From the NCBI RefSeq assembly GCF_027533625.1, contig NZ_JAQAGZ010000019.1, positions 122,635-186,634 on the forward strand: DNA of 64,000 bases, read 5' to 3'. The stretch is from Paenibacillus gyeongsangnamensis (GTDB lineage Bacteria > Bacillota > Bacilli > Paenibacillales > NBRC-103111). Under the pieces are notes generated by a model, which was given only the letters and a program-made list of their open reading frames with translations, had not been told where the DNA came from and searched no databases. A program made the position numbers and the translations under genes. Shown here in pieces: positions 44,451 to 52,997 of the stretch (positions are counted from its first letter, which is position 1; each line of letters starts with the position of its first letter).

Positions 44451-45186
44451 CGTTTGGGCCAGCTTGCTGAATCAGAGCAACAAGTCTTTTTTTATTGTTC
44501 ATGAGGTTCGTTTGCCCCGAATCGTCATTGGCATTCTGGCCGGATTCGGCCTGGCTGTCGGGGGCGTCATTTTGCAGAGCATTTTGCGGAATCCGCTGGC
44601 CAGTCCCGACGTCATCGGCATGACCAAGGGCGCAGGATTTACGGCGGCGGCCGTCATCTTTTTATTTCCCAAAGCGCCCGGCTACCTGCTGCCGGTTGCC
44701 GCGTTTGCCGGAGCGTTCGCCGCTTTCATCGCCTTGCTGCTGCTGAGCAAGCGGATGACGCTGCGCCCCGCTGTTCTTGCCTTGGTCGGCGTTGCCGTCG
44801 GCACCGTCTTTCAAGCCGGGACGCAGTACTTGATCATCAGGAATCCCAGCGATATCAACATGGCGCTGCTCTGGATGTCCGGCAGCTTGTGGAGCCGACG
44901 CTGGAGCCACGTCTACGCGCTCCTGCCGTGGATCGCCGTGCTCGTGCCGCTGGCGTGGCGGTATTTCGCCAAGTTGAATATCTTACAGCTTGGTGACGAG
45001 CTGGCCGCCTCCCTCGGCGTGAGCCTCGCAAGGCAGCGATTCTGGCTACTCCTCCTTGCGGTCGCGCTGGCCGGCATTTCCGTATCGGCCGTCGGCGCGA
45101 TCGGCTTCATCGGCCTTATCGCGCCGCATATCGCGCGCAGCCTCGTCGGTAGCCGGCATCAGTGGCTCATCCCTCGACGAGCTTGA
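44350..45186 (+). pseudogene. Iron-siderophore ABC permease, FecD-like, 3' truncated
   Basis: 278 codons with intact FecCD motifs (HEVRLPRIVIGILAGFGLAV, NPLASPDVIGMTKGAG, GAIGFIGLIAPHIARSLVGS). After HQWLIP the sequence changes to RRA and stops. About 55 residues, including the last helices and the GAPYF motif, are missing. The join falls at about 45172, where an SDR fragment begins in another frame. Confidence 0.8.
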
Positions 45187-45433
45187 CCGGTTTGCGATTG
45201 AAGGCTACGGAGCTTATGCTGCCATGAAAGGCGCAATCGAAATATTGACGAAGTATATGGCCAAAGAATGGGGACGCAGAGGCATTCGGGTCAATGCGGT
45301 TGCCCCGGGAGCGATCGCTACAGATTTCGGCGGGGGCGCATTGAGGGACAATCAGGGGAGAAGGGACTTTATAGGTTCGCAGACGGCGTTAGGCAGGGTC
45401 GGGGAAGCCGACGATATCGGCGGTGAACTCTAA
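45172..45433 (+). pseudogene. Short-chain dehydrogenase fragment
   Basis: One frame reads AAMKGAIEILTKYMAKEWGR, then RGIRVNAVAPGAIATDFGGG and GRVGEADDIGG, the second half of an SDR enzyme with the Tyr-x3-Lys region reduced to YAAMK. The nucleotide-binding half is absent, and the end joins another fragment near 45425. Confidence 0.8.
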
Positions 45434-45437
45434 AACG

Positions 45438-45617
45438 ATGTACCGGCCAACGCAAAAGGCGCTTGATTTGTTTCCGGTCGTCTTTGCCATTATGCACTGG
45501 GGCCTTAAATACAACCCAAATACCGATATGAGCATTCCGATCATGCAGGAACTTAAAGCAAACGAAAAAGGGCTGGAGCAGCGCCTTTTGCGGAATTTCG
45601 ACGATATTACATTTTGA
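45438..45617 (+). pseudogene. HxlR-type regulator fragment
   Basis: From about 45426 the frame reads TQKALDLFPVVFAIMHWGLK and continues to LEQRLLRNFDDITF. This is the C-terminal dimer helix region of an HxlR-family winged-helix protein. The DNA-binding part is missing. It stops one base before the end of the IS1595 remnant on the other strand. Confidence 0.6.
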
Positions 45618-45618
45618 T

Positions 45619-45965
45619 TCAATTTGGTATGACTCTAAGAGAGTTATTTGTTTCTTTCGTGTGGAAAAGACACGCAGTTACGAGCATGTTCTTTTTATTT
45701 ACTTTGGTATTTTCGTATTCCTTGCTATCTAAAAAACGAAATCAAGCCAAATAATGTTGCAGATACTTTGTAGCAACACCGTTAAAGCAGTCATTCCATT
45801 TCTTCAAACGGCTGTGGTAACTGTTGACATTTTATGGTACACGCCTTTCACACGCTGTTTCCCATCGGACTTGAAACGGTAATGAACCAAACCTTTTCTC
45901 ATTCGCATATGAGCTGAATGCCCTCCACGAATCGGTACAAAGCACGTTTGTATTCGGTTTGATTC
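45619..45965 (-). mobile_element. IS1595-family (ISXO2-like) transposase remnant
   Basis: In successive frames the minus strand gives NTNVLCTDSWRAFSSYANEK, GLVHYRFKSDGKQRVKGVYH, then NVNSYHSRLKKWNDCFNGVA and TKYLQHYLA. Those are the C-terminal DDE region and tail of an IS1595 transposase. At least two frameshifts and one internal stop are present. The N-terminal two thirds and both inverted repeats are gone. Confidence 0.8.
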
Positions 45966-46018
45966 AATCGATTTGTTTTTCTTATCAGCCTGATTCGTTC
46001 ACCTAAAGAAGATGTCAT
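45963..46018 (-). pseudogene. XRE regulator, N-terminal fragment
   Basis: ATG at 46018 with GGGGGA 5 nt upstream; the frame MTSSLGERIRLIRKTNRLNQ is the first helix of a Cro/C1-type HTH and then runs into the transposase remnant. It lies just inside the Tn7-like end, a common place for regulators in such elements. Confidence 0.55.
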
Positions 46019-46033
46019 AAATATCCCCCTAAA

Positions 46034-46080
46034 AATAAGAGAAGTCCCGATGAGGCCATTTTCACCGGGACTTCTCTTAG
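46034..46080. terminator. Hairpin between Tn7-like end and XRE fragment
   Basis: AAGAGAAGTCCCG ... CGGGACTTCTCTT, a long stem with an A-run on the left and TAG on the right, 12 bp before the XRE ATG on the minus strand. Confidence 0.6.
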
Positions 46081-46104
46081 AAGTTATTTTACAACTTTCC
46101 GAAC

Positions 46105-46196
46105 CGCATTATTTTGAACAGAACAATTCTTTATTATATTTATTTTTGGAGAACAACACTTTATTGTTGAGACCAATACTTTATTGTAATGAGTCA
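46105..46196 (-). mobile_element. Putative Tn7-like transposon end at attTn7
   Basis: Reading away from glmS on the minus strand, three related sites follow each other: ACAATAAAGTATTGGTCTC (from 46187), ACAATAAAGTGTTGTTCTCC (from 46167) and ATAATAAAGAATTGTTCTG (from 46137). The core ACAATAAAGT is the core of the TnsB-binding sites at the right end of Tn7 (known sequence). Eight bases, TGACTCAT, precede the first site as TGTGGGCG does in Tn7. The outer edge lies about 29 bp past the glmS stop, the classical Tn7 target. No tns genes are in the window. Confidence 0.6.
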
Positions 46197-46225
46197 AAAA
46201 AGAGAGAGGCTTTCGCCTCTCTCTA
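46196..46225 (-). terminator. glmS terminator
   Basis: AGAGAGAGGC - GAAA - GCCTCTCTCT followed by TTTTTT on the minus strand, starting at the glmS stop codon. Its T-run is where the Tn7-like end begins. Confidence 0.85.
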
Positions 46226-48055
46226 TTACTCTACCGTTACACTTTTCGCTAGGTTTCTCGGCTTATCTACATCATTGCCGCGCGCCAGAGACGCGTAATA
46301 ACTCAGGAGCTGCAGCGGTATGACGGACAGAGCCGGAGTCAGCAGCGGATGAGTCGCAGGTACCGCGAACACTTGGTCCACGACCTTCGCCATCTCTTCA
46401 TTGCCTGCTTCGTGAATGCCGAACACATGCGCGCCGCGGGCTTTCACTTCCTTGATGTTGCTGACCGTCTTCTCGAACAGGTCGTGCTGGGTCGCGAGCG
46501 CAATGACCGGAATGCCTTCTTCGATCAGAGCAAGCGTACCGTGCTTCAGCTCACCCGCAGCATAAGCCTCCGAGTGAATGTAGGAGATTTCCTTCAGCTT
46601 CAGCGAGCCCTCCAGCACAACGGCATAGTCTACGCCGCGGCCGATGAAGAACAGATTGTCGTGCGTTGCGATTTGCTCCGCGATTTCCTTGATCGTCTCC
46701 GACTGCGCGAGGATGGCTTCCACTTTCTCCGGAAGCTCCTTCAGCTCAGCAATCACTTCAGCAATCGCCGCTTCGTCCTGCGTGCCCAGCGTTTGAGCCA
46801 AATACAAGCCGAGCAGATAGAACGCGATCAGCTGCGAAGTATAGGCCTTCGTCGAAGCTACGGCGATTTCCGGCCCCGCCCAAGTGACGATCACATCGTC
46901 CGCTTCACGGGCTACGGAGCTGCCAACCACGTTCGTGATCGCCAGCACACGGGCGCCGCAGCGCTTCGCTTCGCGCAAAGCCGCCAGCGTATCGGCCGTT
47001 TCGCCGGATTGACTGACAACGATCACCAGCGTCTCCGGTGTTATGATCGGCGAACGGTAGCGGTATTCCGAAGCGACATCGTTCTCTACCGGAATGCGTG
47101 CCAGCTTCTCGATTACCGTCTTGCCGACGAGACCTGCATGGTAAGCCGTTCCGCAAGCGACGATGTGCACATTGCGAATGCTGCGGATTTGCTCCGGCGT
47201 CATGCCGACTTCCGTCAGCACCACCTTCCGTCCGGATGCATCCAGACGCACGCCCATTGTATCGCGGTAAGCCTTCGGCTGCTCGTGAATCTCTTTCAGC
47301 ATGAAATGATCAAATCCGGCTTTTTCCGCCGTTACGATATCCCAATCGACATGAAATAATTCCCGGGAAATAAAATTCCCTTCTAACGTCATTAATTCGA
47401 CACCGTCACGCGTCAGAAGCGCCATCTCGCCGTCGTTCAAAATATACACATTTCGCGTATATTCGAGAATGGCCGGAATGTCGGAGCCGATGAAGTTCTC
47501 GCCTTCGCCAACGCCGATAATCAGCGGGCTCTGCAAGCGAACCGCAACCAGCTTATCCGGCTCATATTCGGTCAGAACGCCGAGCGCGAATGCGCCGGTC
47601 ATTCGCTGCACCGCCGCTTGTACGGCTTTTACGATATCGCCGTCGTACAGGCTTGCGATCAAGTGCGAGATCACCTCTGTATCCGTCTCAGAGACGAAAA
47701 CGTGACCTTTCGCAATCAGCTCTTCCTTGAGCGCAATGTAGTTCTCGATAATGCCGTTATGCACCACGGAGAATTTCTGCGAATTGTCCGTATGCGGATG
47801 GGAATTGACGTCGGACGGCTTGCCGTGCGTTGCCCAACGTGTATGTCCGATCCCGATCGTTCCGTCCAGCGGCGCATCGCCGAGCTTGGATTCCAGGTTA
47901 GCCAGACGTCCTTTCGCCTTCGATACCTTAAGCCCGTTCGTCGTATATACCGCCACGCCGGCGGAGTCGTAACCGCGATACTCCAGTTTTTTCAAGCCTT
48001 CAATCAATATATTCTGGGAATTACGCTTCCCTACATAGCCAACAATACCACACAT
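46226..48055 (-). CDS. glmS: Glutamine-fructose-6-phosphate aminotransferase
   Basis: 609 aa, starting MCGIVGYVGKR, so the catalytic Cys is N-terminal after Met removal. The upstream in-frame codons to 48088 are leader; GGAGG lies 10 nt before the ATG at 48055. Glutaminase domain (residues 2-230), then two SIS domains (VSQSGETADTLAALRE, FIGRGVDYAVVLEGSLKLKE) and the end NLAKSVTVE. It makes glucosamine 6-phosphate for the wall. It is controlled by a ribozyme in its leader and is the attachment gene for Tn7. Confidence 0.97.
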   Translation of the reverse strand: MCGIVGYVGKRNSQNILIEGLKKLEYRGYDSAGVAVYTTNGLKVSKAKGRLANLESKLGDAPLDGTIGIGHTRWATHGKPSDVNSHPHTDNSQKFSVVHNGIIENYIALKEELIAKGHVFVSETDTEVISHLIASLYDGDIVKAVQAAVQRMTGAFALGVLTEYEPDKLVAVRLQSPLIIGVGEGENFIGSDIPAILEYTRNVYILNDGEMALLTRDGVELMTLEGNFISRELFHVDWDIVTAEKAGFDHFMLKEIHEQPKAYRDTMGVRLDASGRKVVLTEVGMTPEQIRSIRNVHIVACGTAYHAGLVGKTVIEKLARIPVENDVASEYRYRSPIITPETLVIVVSQSGETADTLAALREAKRCGARVLAITNVVGSSVAREADDVIVTWAGPEIAVASTKAYTSQLIAFYLLGLYLAQTLGTQDEAAIAEVIAELKELPEKVEAILAQSETIKEIAEQIATHDNLFFIGRGVDYAVVLEGSLKLKEISYIHSEAYAAGELKHGTLALIEEGIPVIALATQHDLFEKTVSNIKEVKARGAHVFGIHEAGNEEMAKVVDQVFAVPATHPLLTPALSVIPLQLLSYYASLARGNDVDKPRNLAKSVTVE

Positions 48056-48094
48056 ATGGATGAGACCTCCTAAATTGTCAAAGAACATGGTCTT

Positions 48095-48352
48095 GCGTTG
48101 ATCCTGCCGAGATCTTGTCTGCCCGGTCGCCCGGACATTTTGCTTCTCGACTTACGGCTCATGATCGTCACCGGAAGGTCCCCGCCGAATGTTTCGAACA
48201 CCTTCACCTCGTCAACTTGACGATGGGTCTGCCAAGCGAAGCTCTTCGCGCTGTCTAGATAACTCATAGGATCCTCCGGCAACACCGGACGGATCGTGAC
48301 CGATTACGCGGCAAAACTCTCGCCTCTTAGCCCATCCTCAAGTTCTGGCGCT
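48095..48352 (-). ncRNA. glmS ribozyme (GlcN6P-activated)
   Basis: Minus strand: the cleavage-site sequence AAGCGCCAGAACTTGAGG at about 48352, then TTGACGAGG, TTCGGCGGGGACC, CGGTGACG, and CCGGGCGACCGGGCAGACA near the gene. These are the conserved parts of the glmS ribozyme. Between the cleavage domain and TTGACGAGG there is an insertion of about 100 nt compared with the compact Bacillus form. Glucosamine 6-phosphate binding triggers self-cleavage and lowers glmS mRNA. Confidence 0.92.
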
Positions 48353-48481
48353 TGTAAAGACAAATAAGCCCCTACCCACCTTTCTCTCTTGGAGTAAGAC
48401 ATATCAACATCTTATTCATTTTTATGAAATTGTGCAACATTTATTTTCATATCATTTTCATCCAAACCTTCGGCCAATAAG

Positions 48482-48521
48482 AAAAAAAGCATCCCTCGAC
48501 TCCGTTAAGGAATCGAGGGAC
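48482..48521 (-). terminator. glmM terminator
   Basis: TCCCTCGA ... TCGAGGGA followed by TGCTTTTTTTC on the minus strand, 15 bp after glmM. It separates glmM from the ribozyme-glmS unit. Confidence 0.85.
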
Positions 48522-48535
48522 ACGCTGCATGCTTT

Positions 48536-49876
48536 TTAGCACAGCTCCTGCTGAATAACGTCGGCGATCTGCTGCACGTAGGCTTCGACCTGGTCTTTAT
48601 CCGGCCCTTCCGCCATCACGCGGATCAGGGATTCCGTACCGGAAGGCCGTACAAGCACCCGGCCGTTGTCGCCAAGCTCGTCTTCGACCTTGCGAATAGC
48701 CGCTTCCACCACAACGTTGTCCTTCAGCTTGCTTTTATCGCCGACGCGTACATTCACCAGCTTCTGCGGGAACTTCCACATGATCGTCTTCAGCTCGCTG
48801 AGCGGCTTGCCCGCCTTCACCAGCGTATCCATCAGCTGCAGCGCCGTCAGAATGCCGTCGCCCGTCGTATTATAATCGAGGAAGATGACGTGGCCGGATT
48901 GCTCGCCGCCGAGATTGTAACCGCCCTTGCGCATTTCTTCCATCACATAACGGTCGCCGACCGCCGTCTTCGCCGCTTTCAGTCCGACCGCCTCAATGCC
49001 TTTAAAGAAGCCGATGTTGCTCATAACCGTCGTCACGATCGTATTCTCGCGCAATTGACCCGCTTGATTCATGGCATGGCCGCAAATGCTGAGGATATAG
49101 TCGCCGTCCACCTCAGTGCCCGTCTCGTCGATCGCGATCAGCCGGTCGGCATCGCCGTCGAACGCCAGCCCGATATGCGCGCCTTGCTCCAAGACGAGCT
49201 TCTGCAGCTTCTCCGGATGCGTCGATCCGCAGTGATCGTTGATGTTGCGGCCGTTCGGCTCCGCCCCGATCGTGATCACTTCTGCGCCCAGCGCCTCGAA
49301 TACCTTTGGCGCCAGCTCATAGGCCGCTCCGTTGGCGCAATCCAGGGCTACCTTGAAGCCGCGGAAGGACGAGCCGACCGTAGATTTTATATAATCCAAG
49401 TAGAGATACTTCGCTTCCTCATCGACGCGAACCGTACCGATGTCTCCGCCGACCGGCCGCGGCAGCTCATCCTGCTCCGCATCCATCAGCCGTTCAATCG
49501 CCAGCTCATCTTCATCGGAGAGCTTGAAGCCGTCGCCGCCGAAGAACTTGATTCCGTTGTCCTCAACTGGATTATGGCTGGCCGAGATCATGACACCGGC
49601 ATCCGCCTTCAAGGTCCGGGTCAAATAGGCTACCCCCGGAGTCGAAATGACGCCGAGCCGGATCACGTTCGCCCCGATCGACAGTAACCCTGCAACCAGG
49701 GCCGCTTCCAGCATCGGTCCGGAAATGCGCGTATCTTGACCGATGACGACGACAGGACGCTCGACATGACCTGCGAGCACATAGCCGCCGCAGCGTCCGA
49801 TTTTATAAGCCAGTTCCGGCGTTAACCCTTCGTTTGCAACCCCGCGTACGCCGTCCGTGCCGAAATATTTCCCCAT
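48536..49876 (-). CDS. glmM: Phosphoglucosamine mutase
   Basis: 446 aa from MGKYFGTDGVRG (GGGAGAGG upstream). Active-site Ser in GVMISASHNPVEDNG, metal-binding DGDADR, sugar-binding GGEQSGH, and phosphate-binding RPSGTESLIRVM. It converts glucosamine 6-phosphate to glucosamine 1-phosphate. In Bacillus GlmM also binds and inhibits CdaA (established), and the conserved order cdaA-cdaR-glmM is kept here. Confidence 0.96.
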   Translation of the reverse strand: MGKYFGTDGVRGVANEGLTPELAYKIGRCGGYVLAGHVERPVVVIGQDTRISGPMLEAALVAGLLSIGANVIRLGVISTPGVAYLTRTLKADAGVMISASHNPVEDNGIKFFGGDGFKLSDEDELAIERLMDAEQDELPRPVGGDIGTVRVDEEAKYLYLDYIKSTVGSSFRGFKVALDCANGAAYELAPKVFEALGAEVITIGAEPNGRNINDHCGSTHPEKLQKLVLEQGAHIGLAFDGDADRLIAIDETGTEVDGDYILSICGHAMNQAGQLRENTIVTTVMSNIGFFKGIEAVGLKAAKTAVGDRYVMEEMRKGGYNLGGEQSGHVIFLDYNTTGDGILTALQLMDTLVKAGKPLSELKTIMWKFPQKLVNVRVGDKSKLKDNVVVEAAIRKVEDELGDNGRVLVRPSGTESLIRVMAEGPDKDQVEAYVQQIADVIQQELC

Positions 49877-50031
49877 GGTTCCTCTCCCTTTTAAAAGCTG
49901 CATATAGCATATTTATTCTAGTTCATTATCTCGCGCTGCAGTCCGAATGGCAAGCTTATACCCCCGACCTTCCTTTTTTTACCTAGAAAACGGGAAGGCT
50001 GGAAGCCGCAAGCAAGCCCGTCAGCCGCTCC

Positions 50032-51357
50032 TTACGGCGTACCGGGCTTGGCGCCCGGCGTCTGTGCGGCCGGCGGCTGCGAAGCGGGCGGCTGGGCCCC
50101 GGCTCCCGCTCCGGCTCCCGTCCCCGCTCCTTGTTTGGCGCTAATGTCCACCGTCGCCTTGAAATCCTGCTGCGGGCCTTTCTTCACGAACGTCGGCAAA
50201 TTCCAGGTCACTGGCACCTCATGCTTGCCGGGCGGCAAATTGCTCACGTCGAGAATCGCCTGCACGTCCTGCGTCTTCAGCTTATCGATGATCGAAGGAG
50301 CGCCCTCAACGACGAGATTGAGCTGACCGGATTCCGGCAGCACGACCTTCGTGTCGAATCCGTCGTTCTGTCCGATGATCGAGAGCGGAATCGCCTCCAG
50401 CGTCTTCGTAACCGACGGAACGACCGTAACGTTCACCGTTACCTTCGGCGGATCGACCTGCGTCACTTTCCCGCGCAGCGGCACGTCCAGCGAAAACTCT
50501 TTATCTTCCTTCAAGTCATTCAGCGCTACCTGCGGCCCTTCGTAGAACTCCATCTTATCCAGTGCCGTCTGCGGGCCGTAGACCGTCACTTTGTCCGTGC
50601 TTTGGCGAATCGACTCCACCGCGAAGCCCCGCGGCGGCTCACCGACGAACTTCAGCTGCAGCGGAACCGTTGTAAATGGGCTCGTGATCGGCACTTCCAC
50701 ATCGACGACCGCCGGATTGATGACCGCCGTATCGATCGGCTTCCCATCCTTGCCGTAAGCCACAAGCTTCACCTTGCTGGTGACGGCCGCCTGCGCCTTC
50801 TCCACGTTCACGTCCGCGCGGACGCTGTCCACGGAATCGTAAATTTTGCTAGGCACCGACACGGTGACGCTCTTCGGCTTCACGACAGGCTGTCCCGCCT
50901 TCAAGCCGACGGCCGGAATTCCGGTCACATTGACGACGACCGGCATCGATTTGTTCGTCTTCTCGTCCACCACGACCTTAACGTTGGAAGGACTCACTTT
51001 GACCGTGACGCCGGACGGAAAACCAACCGGTGTGAGGGGCAGCACATGCTCGCCCTTGCCCACCTGCGATAAATCCAGCTCTACCGAATAATTCGCGGAG
51101 CTCATCACCTTTTTGACCGTAGCGTCCCTTCCCGAGATGCTGACCGTCACCTGGGCAGGGTCGATTTGCTCTACGAAAAAGTGGTCCGTATCATATTTCG
51201 GCGACACCGGCACATTCCATATCTTCTCTTCCTTGATCCCCGTGCTCGTACTGGTCGAGATCGCCCCGCCGTCCATCCGGACGACAGCCCAGAGCAGAAT
51301 CCCGATGACAAGCGCAATCACGCGGACAACATTCGTATTGCGAAGCCATTGGTCCAT
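50032..51357 (-). CDS. cdaR: CdaA regulator with YbbR repeats
   Basis: 441 aa. One N-terminal membrane anchor (VVRVIALVIGILLWAVV), then four YbbR domains of about 80 residues each, and a Gly/Ala/Pro-rich tail (GAGTGAGAGAGAQPPASQPP). It lies one base from the cdaA stop and regulates the diadenylate cyclase at the membrane. The low-complexity tail of about 40 residues is longer than in Bacillus and probably reaches into the wall. Confidence 0.93.
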   Translation of the reverse strand: MDQWLRNTNVVRVIALVIGILLWAVVRMDGGAISTSTSTGIKEEKIWNVPVSPKYDTDHFFVEQIDPAQVTVSISGRDATVKKVMSSANYSVELDLSQVGKGEHVLPLTPVGFPSGVTVKVSPSNVKVVVDEKTNKSMPVVVNVTGIPAVGLKAGQPVVKPKSVTVSVPSKIYDSVDSVRADVNVEKAQAAVTSKVKLVAYGKDGKPIDTAVINPAVVDVEVPITSPFTTVPLQLKFVGEPPRGFAVESIRQSTDKVTVYGPQTALDKMEFYEGPQVALNDLKEDKEFSLDVPLRGKVTQVDPPKVTVNVTVVPSVTKTLEAIPLSIIGQNDGFDTKVVLPESGQLNLVVEGAPSIIDKLKTQDVQAILDVSNLPPGKHEVPVTWNLPTFVKKGPQQDFKATVDISAKQGAGTGAGAGAGAQPPASQPPAAQTPGAKPGTP

Positions 51358-51358
51358 C

Positions 51359-52180
51359 TTATCGCAGCCTCCATTTCCAAATGGAGTTCTTCTCTTTTGT
51401 CTTCGCCTTCGGCTTCAATTCCTCGAACAGCTTCGCCAGCAGCGCATCTTCTTTAATATCCCTCAGAACGTGGCCGTTCATCGCGAGCGAGACTTGTCCC
51501 GTTTCTTCCGACACGATGACGCACAGCGCATCTGAGACCTCGCTCATGCCGATGGCGGCGCGGTGCCGCGTACCAAGCTCCTTGGAGATGAAAGGATTCT
51601 CCGACAGCGGCAAATAGCAGCCCGCCGCCATGAGCTGGTTGCGGCGGATCAATACGGCCCCGTCATGCAGCGGCGTATTCGGGATGAAAATATTGATCAG
51701 CAGCTCCGAGCTGATATGGGCTTCGATCGTCGTTCCCGATTCGATATAATCGTTAAGCCCCGTCTCCCGCTCGAACACGATGAGGGCCCCGATTTTGCGC
51801 CGCGACAAATAGTTCACGGCCTTCAGCACCTCATTGATCCGCCGGTTCACATCCTGATCCTCTTCACCGGTCGTCCGGCTGAACAGCTTCCCCCGGCCCA
51901 GCTGCTCGAGCGCGCGCCGCAGCTCCGGCTGGAAAATGATAATGACCCCGACCACGCCGAACGTAAACACCTGGTTCATCATCCACTGCAGGGTGCTGAG
52001 CTTGAACCACGAGCTGAGCGCCCAGGTCACCACGACGACCAGAATGCCCTTCAGCAGCTGTACGGCCCGGGTACCTCGGACGAGCAGAATCAATTTATAA
52101 ATGACGTAGCTTACGATCAGTATGTCAATGATATCTTTAATGCCGATATCCGTAATCCAATCCATCGTTTTTGCCCCCAC
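51359..52180 (-). CDS. cdaA: Diadenylate cyclase CdaA (DisA_N/DAC)
   Basis: 273 aa. Three N-terminal helices (about residues 10-80), then the DAC domain with the signature LHDGAVLIRRN (DGA) and GTRHRAAIG (RHR). It makes c-di-AMP from two ATP. Product targets, two ydaO riboswitches, lie in the same window. First gene of cdaA-cdaR-glmM; rsiW ends 128 bp upstream on the same strand. Confidence 0.96.
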   Translation of the reverse strand: MGAKTMDWITDIGIKDIIDILIVSYVIYKLILLVRGTRAVQLLKGILVVVVTWALSSWFKLSTLQWMMNQVFTFGVVGVIIIFQPELRRALEQLGRGKLFSRTTGEEDQDVNRRINEVLKAVNYLSRRKIGALIVFERETGLNDYIESGTTIEAHISSELLINIFIPNTPLHDGAVLIRRNQLMAAGCYLPLSENPFISKELGTRHRAAIGMSEVSDALCVIVSEETGQVSLAMNGHVLRDIKEDALLAKLFEELKPKAKTKEKNSIWKWRLR

Positions 52181-52245
52181 CCATGACCAGCTTTACTGCT
52201 TCTCTCTATAGAATGGCCCCTTCGTTCCATCATACCATAATTACA

Positions 52246-52284
52246 GCAAAAAACCCTCCCTTTCTACCATACCAAAGGGAGGAT
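52246..52284 (-). terminator. rsiW terminator
   Basis: CCTCCCTTT ... AAAGGGAGG followed by GTTTTTTGC on the minus strand, between rsiW and cdaA. Confidence 0.85.
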
Positions 52285-52307
52285 TTTAAAAAAATGGGTA
52301 ACGGGGC

Positions 52308-52943
52308 CTACTTCGATCCGGACAATTCGTTAAACCAAAGATTCATTTTGTACCACATCCAGCTGAACGCTTCATCGATCTGCTTGACCTGTCCCGAGAT
52401 GTGGGCTGTCGAAGCCATGTTGACCGAGCCGTCGATGACGACCACATTTCCTTTGACGACGCCATTCACCTGAACGTTTCCTTCCTCGACCGTCAAATCC
52501 CCAGCTACCGTACGCCCTTCGGGAACAAGCACCGTCTTGCCCTGAATGACGATCGACTGCAGGTCGGATCCCCGAACCAGCAGCTCCCGGTTGTTGTTCC
52601 ACATCGACAGGAAGCTGCCGAACATCACCAGCACGAAGACAGCCGCCACCGACGCGGCCGGATGCCGGCGAACCCAGCGGTACCAAGGATTGACGCGCTT
52701 CACCGGAGGCAGCGACTGCATAATCCGTTCCGTCAGGCCGTCCGGTGTCCCAGGCTCCTCCCAGGCTACAATCAGAGCTTCCACCTTCTCCAACTGCTGA
52801 AGTCTTTTGCGGCAGTCGGCACACAGGAGCAGGTGCTCCTTCAGAGCGACCTTGTCCTTGCTGTCTAAACCCCCGTCCAAATATTCATGCAGCATAGGGA
52901 GGGCTTCGTAACAATTCAAGCTGAGCCACTCCTTTCTGTCCAT
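52308..52943 (-). CDS. rsiW: Anti-sigma-W factor (zinc-finger, membrane)
   Basis: 211 aa. N-terminal ZAS zinc finger with H-x3-C-x2-C (HLLLCADCRKRL, about residues 36-47), one membrane helix (ASVAAVFVLVMFGSFLSMW, about 95-113), and an extracellular part rich in Val/Gly. It holds SigW inactive until cleaved by site-1/site-2-type proteases under envelope stress. Encoded 54 bp after sigW. Confidence 0.92.
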   Translation of the reverse strand: MDRKEWLSLNCYEALPMLHEYLDGGLDSKDKVALKEHLLLCADCRKRLQQLEKVEALIVAWEEPGTPDGLTERIMQSLPPVKRVNPWYRWVRRHPAASVAAVFVLVMFGSFLSMWNNNRELLVRGSDLQSIVIQGKTVLVPEGRTVAGDLTVEEGNVQVNGVVKGNVVVIDGSVNMASTAHISGQVKQIDEAFSWMWYKMNLWFNELSGSK

Positions 52944-52997
52944 CTTCAGAATGATGTAATATACATTACGTGCGAGCTCGAAGGATGTTTCAAAAAC

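Noticed and set aside
46349..47359. 336-codon frame opposite glmS
   Set aside because: Antisense shadow of glmS with no start signal.
50131..51072. 313-codon frame opposite cdaR
   Set aside because: Shadow of the GC-rich cdaR gene; Arg/His-rich without any motif.
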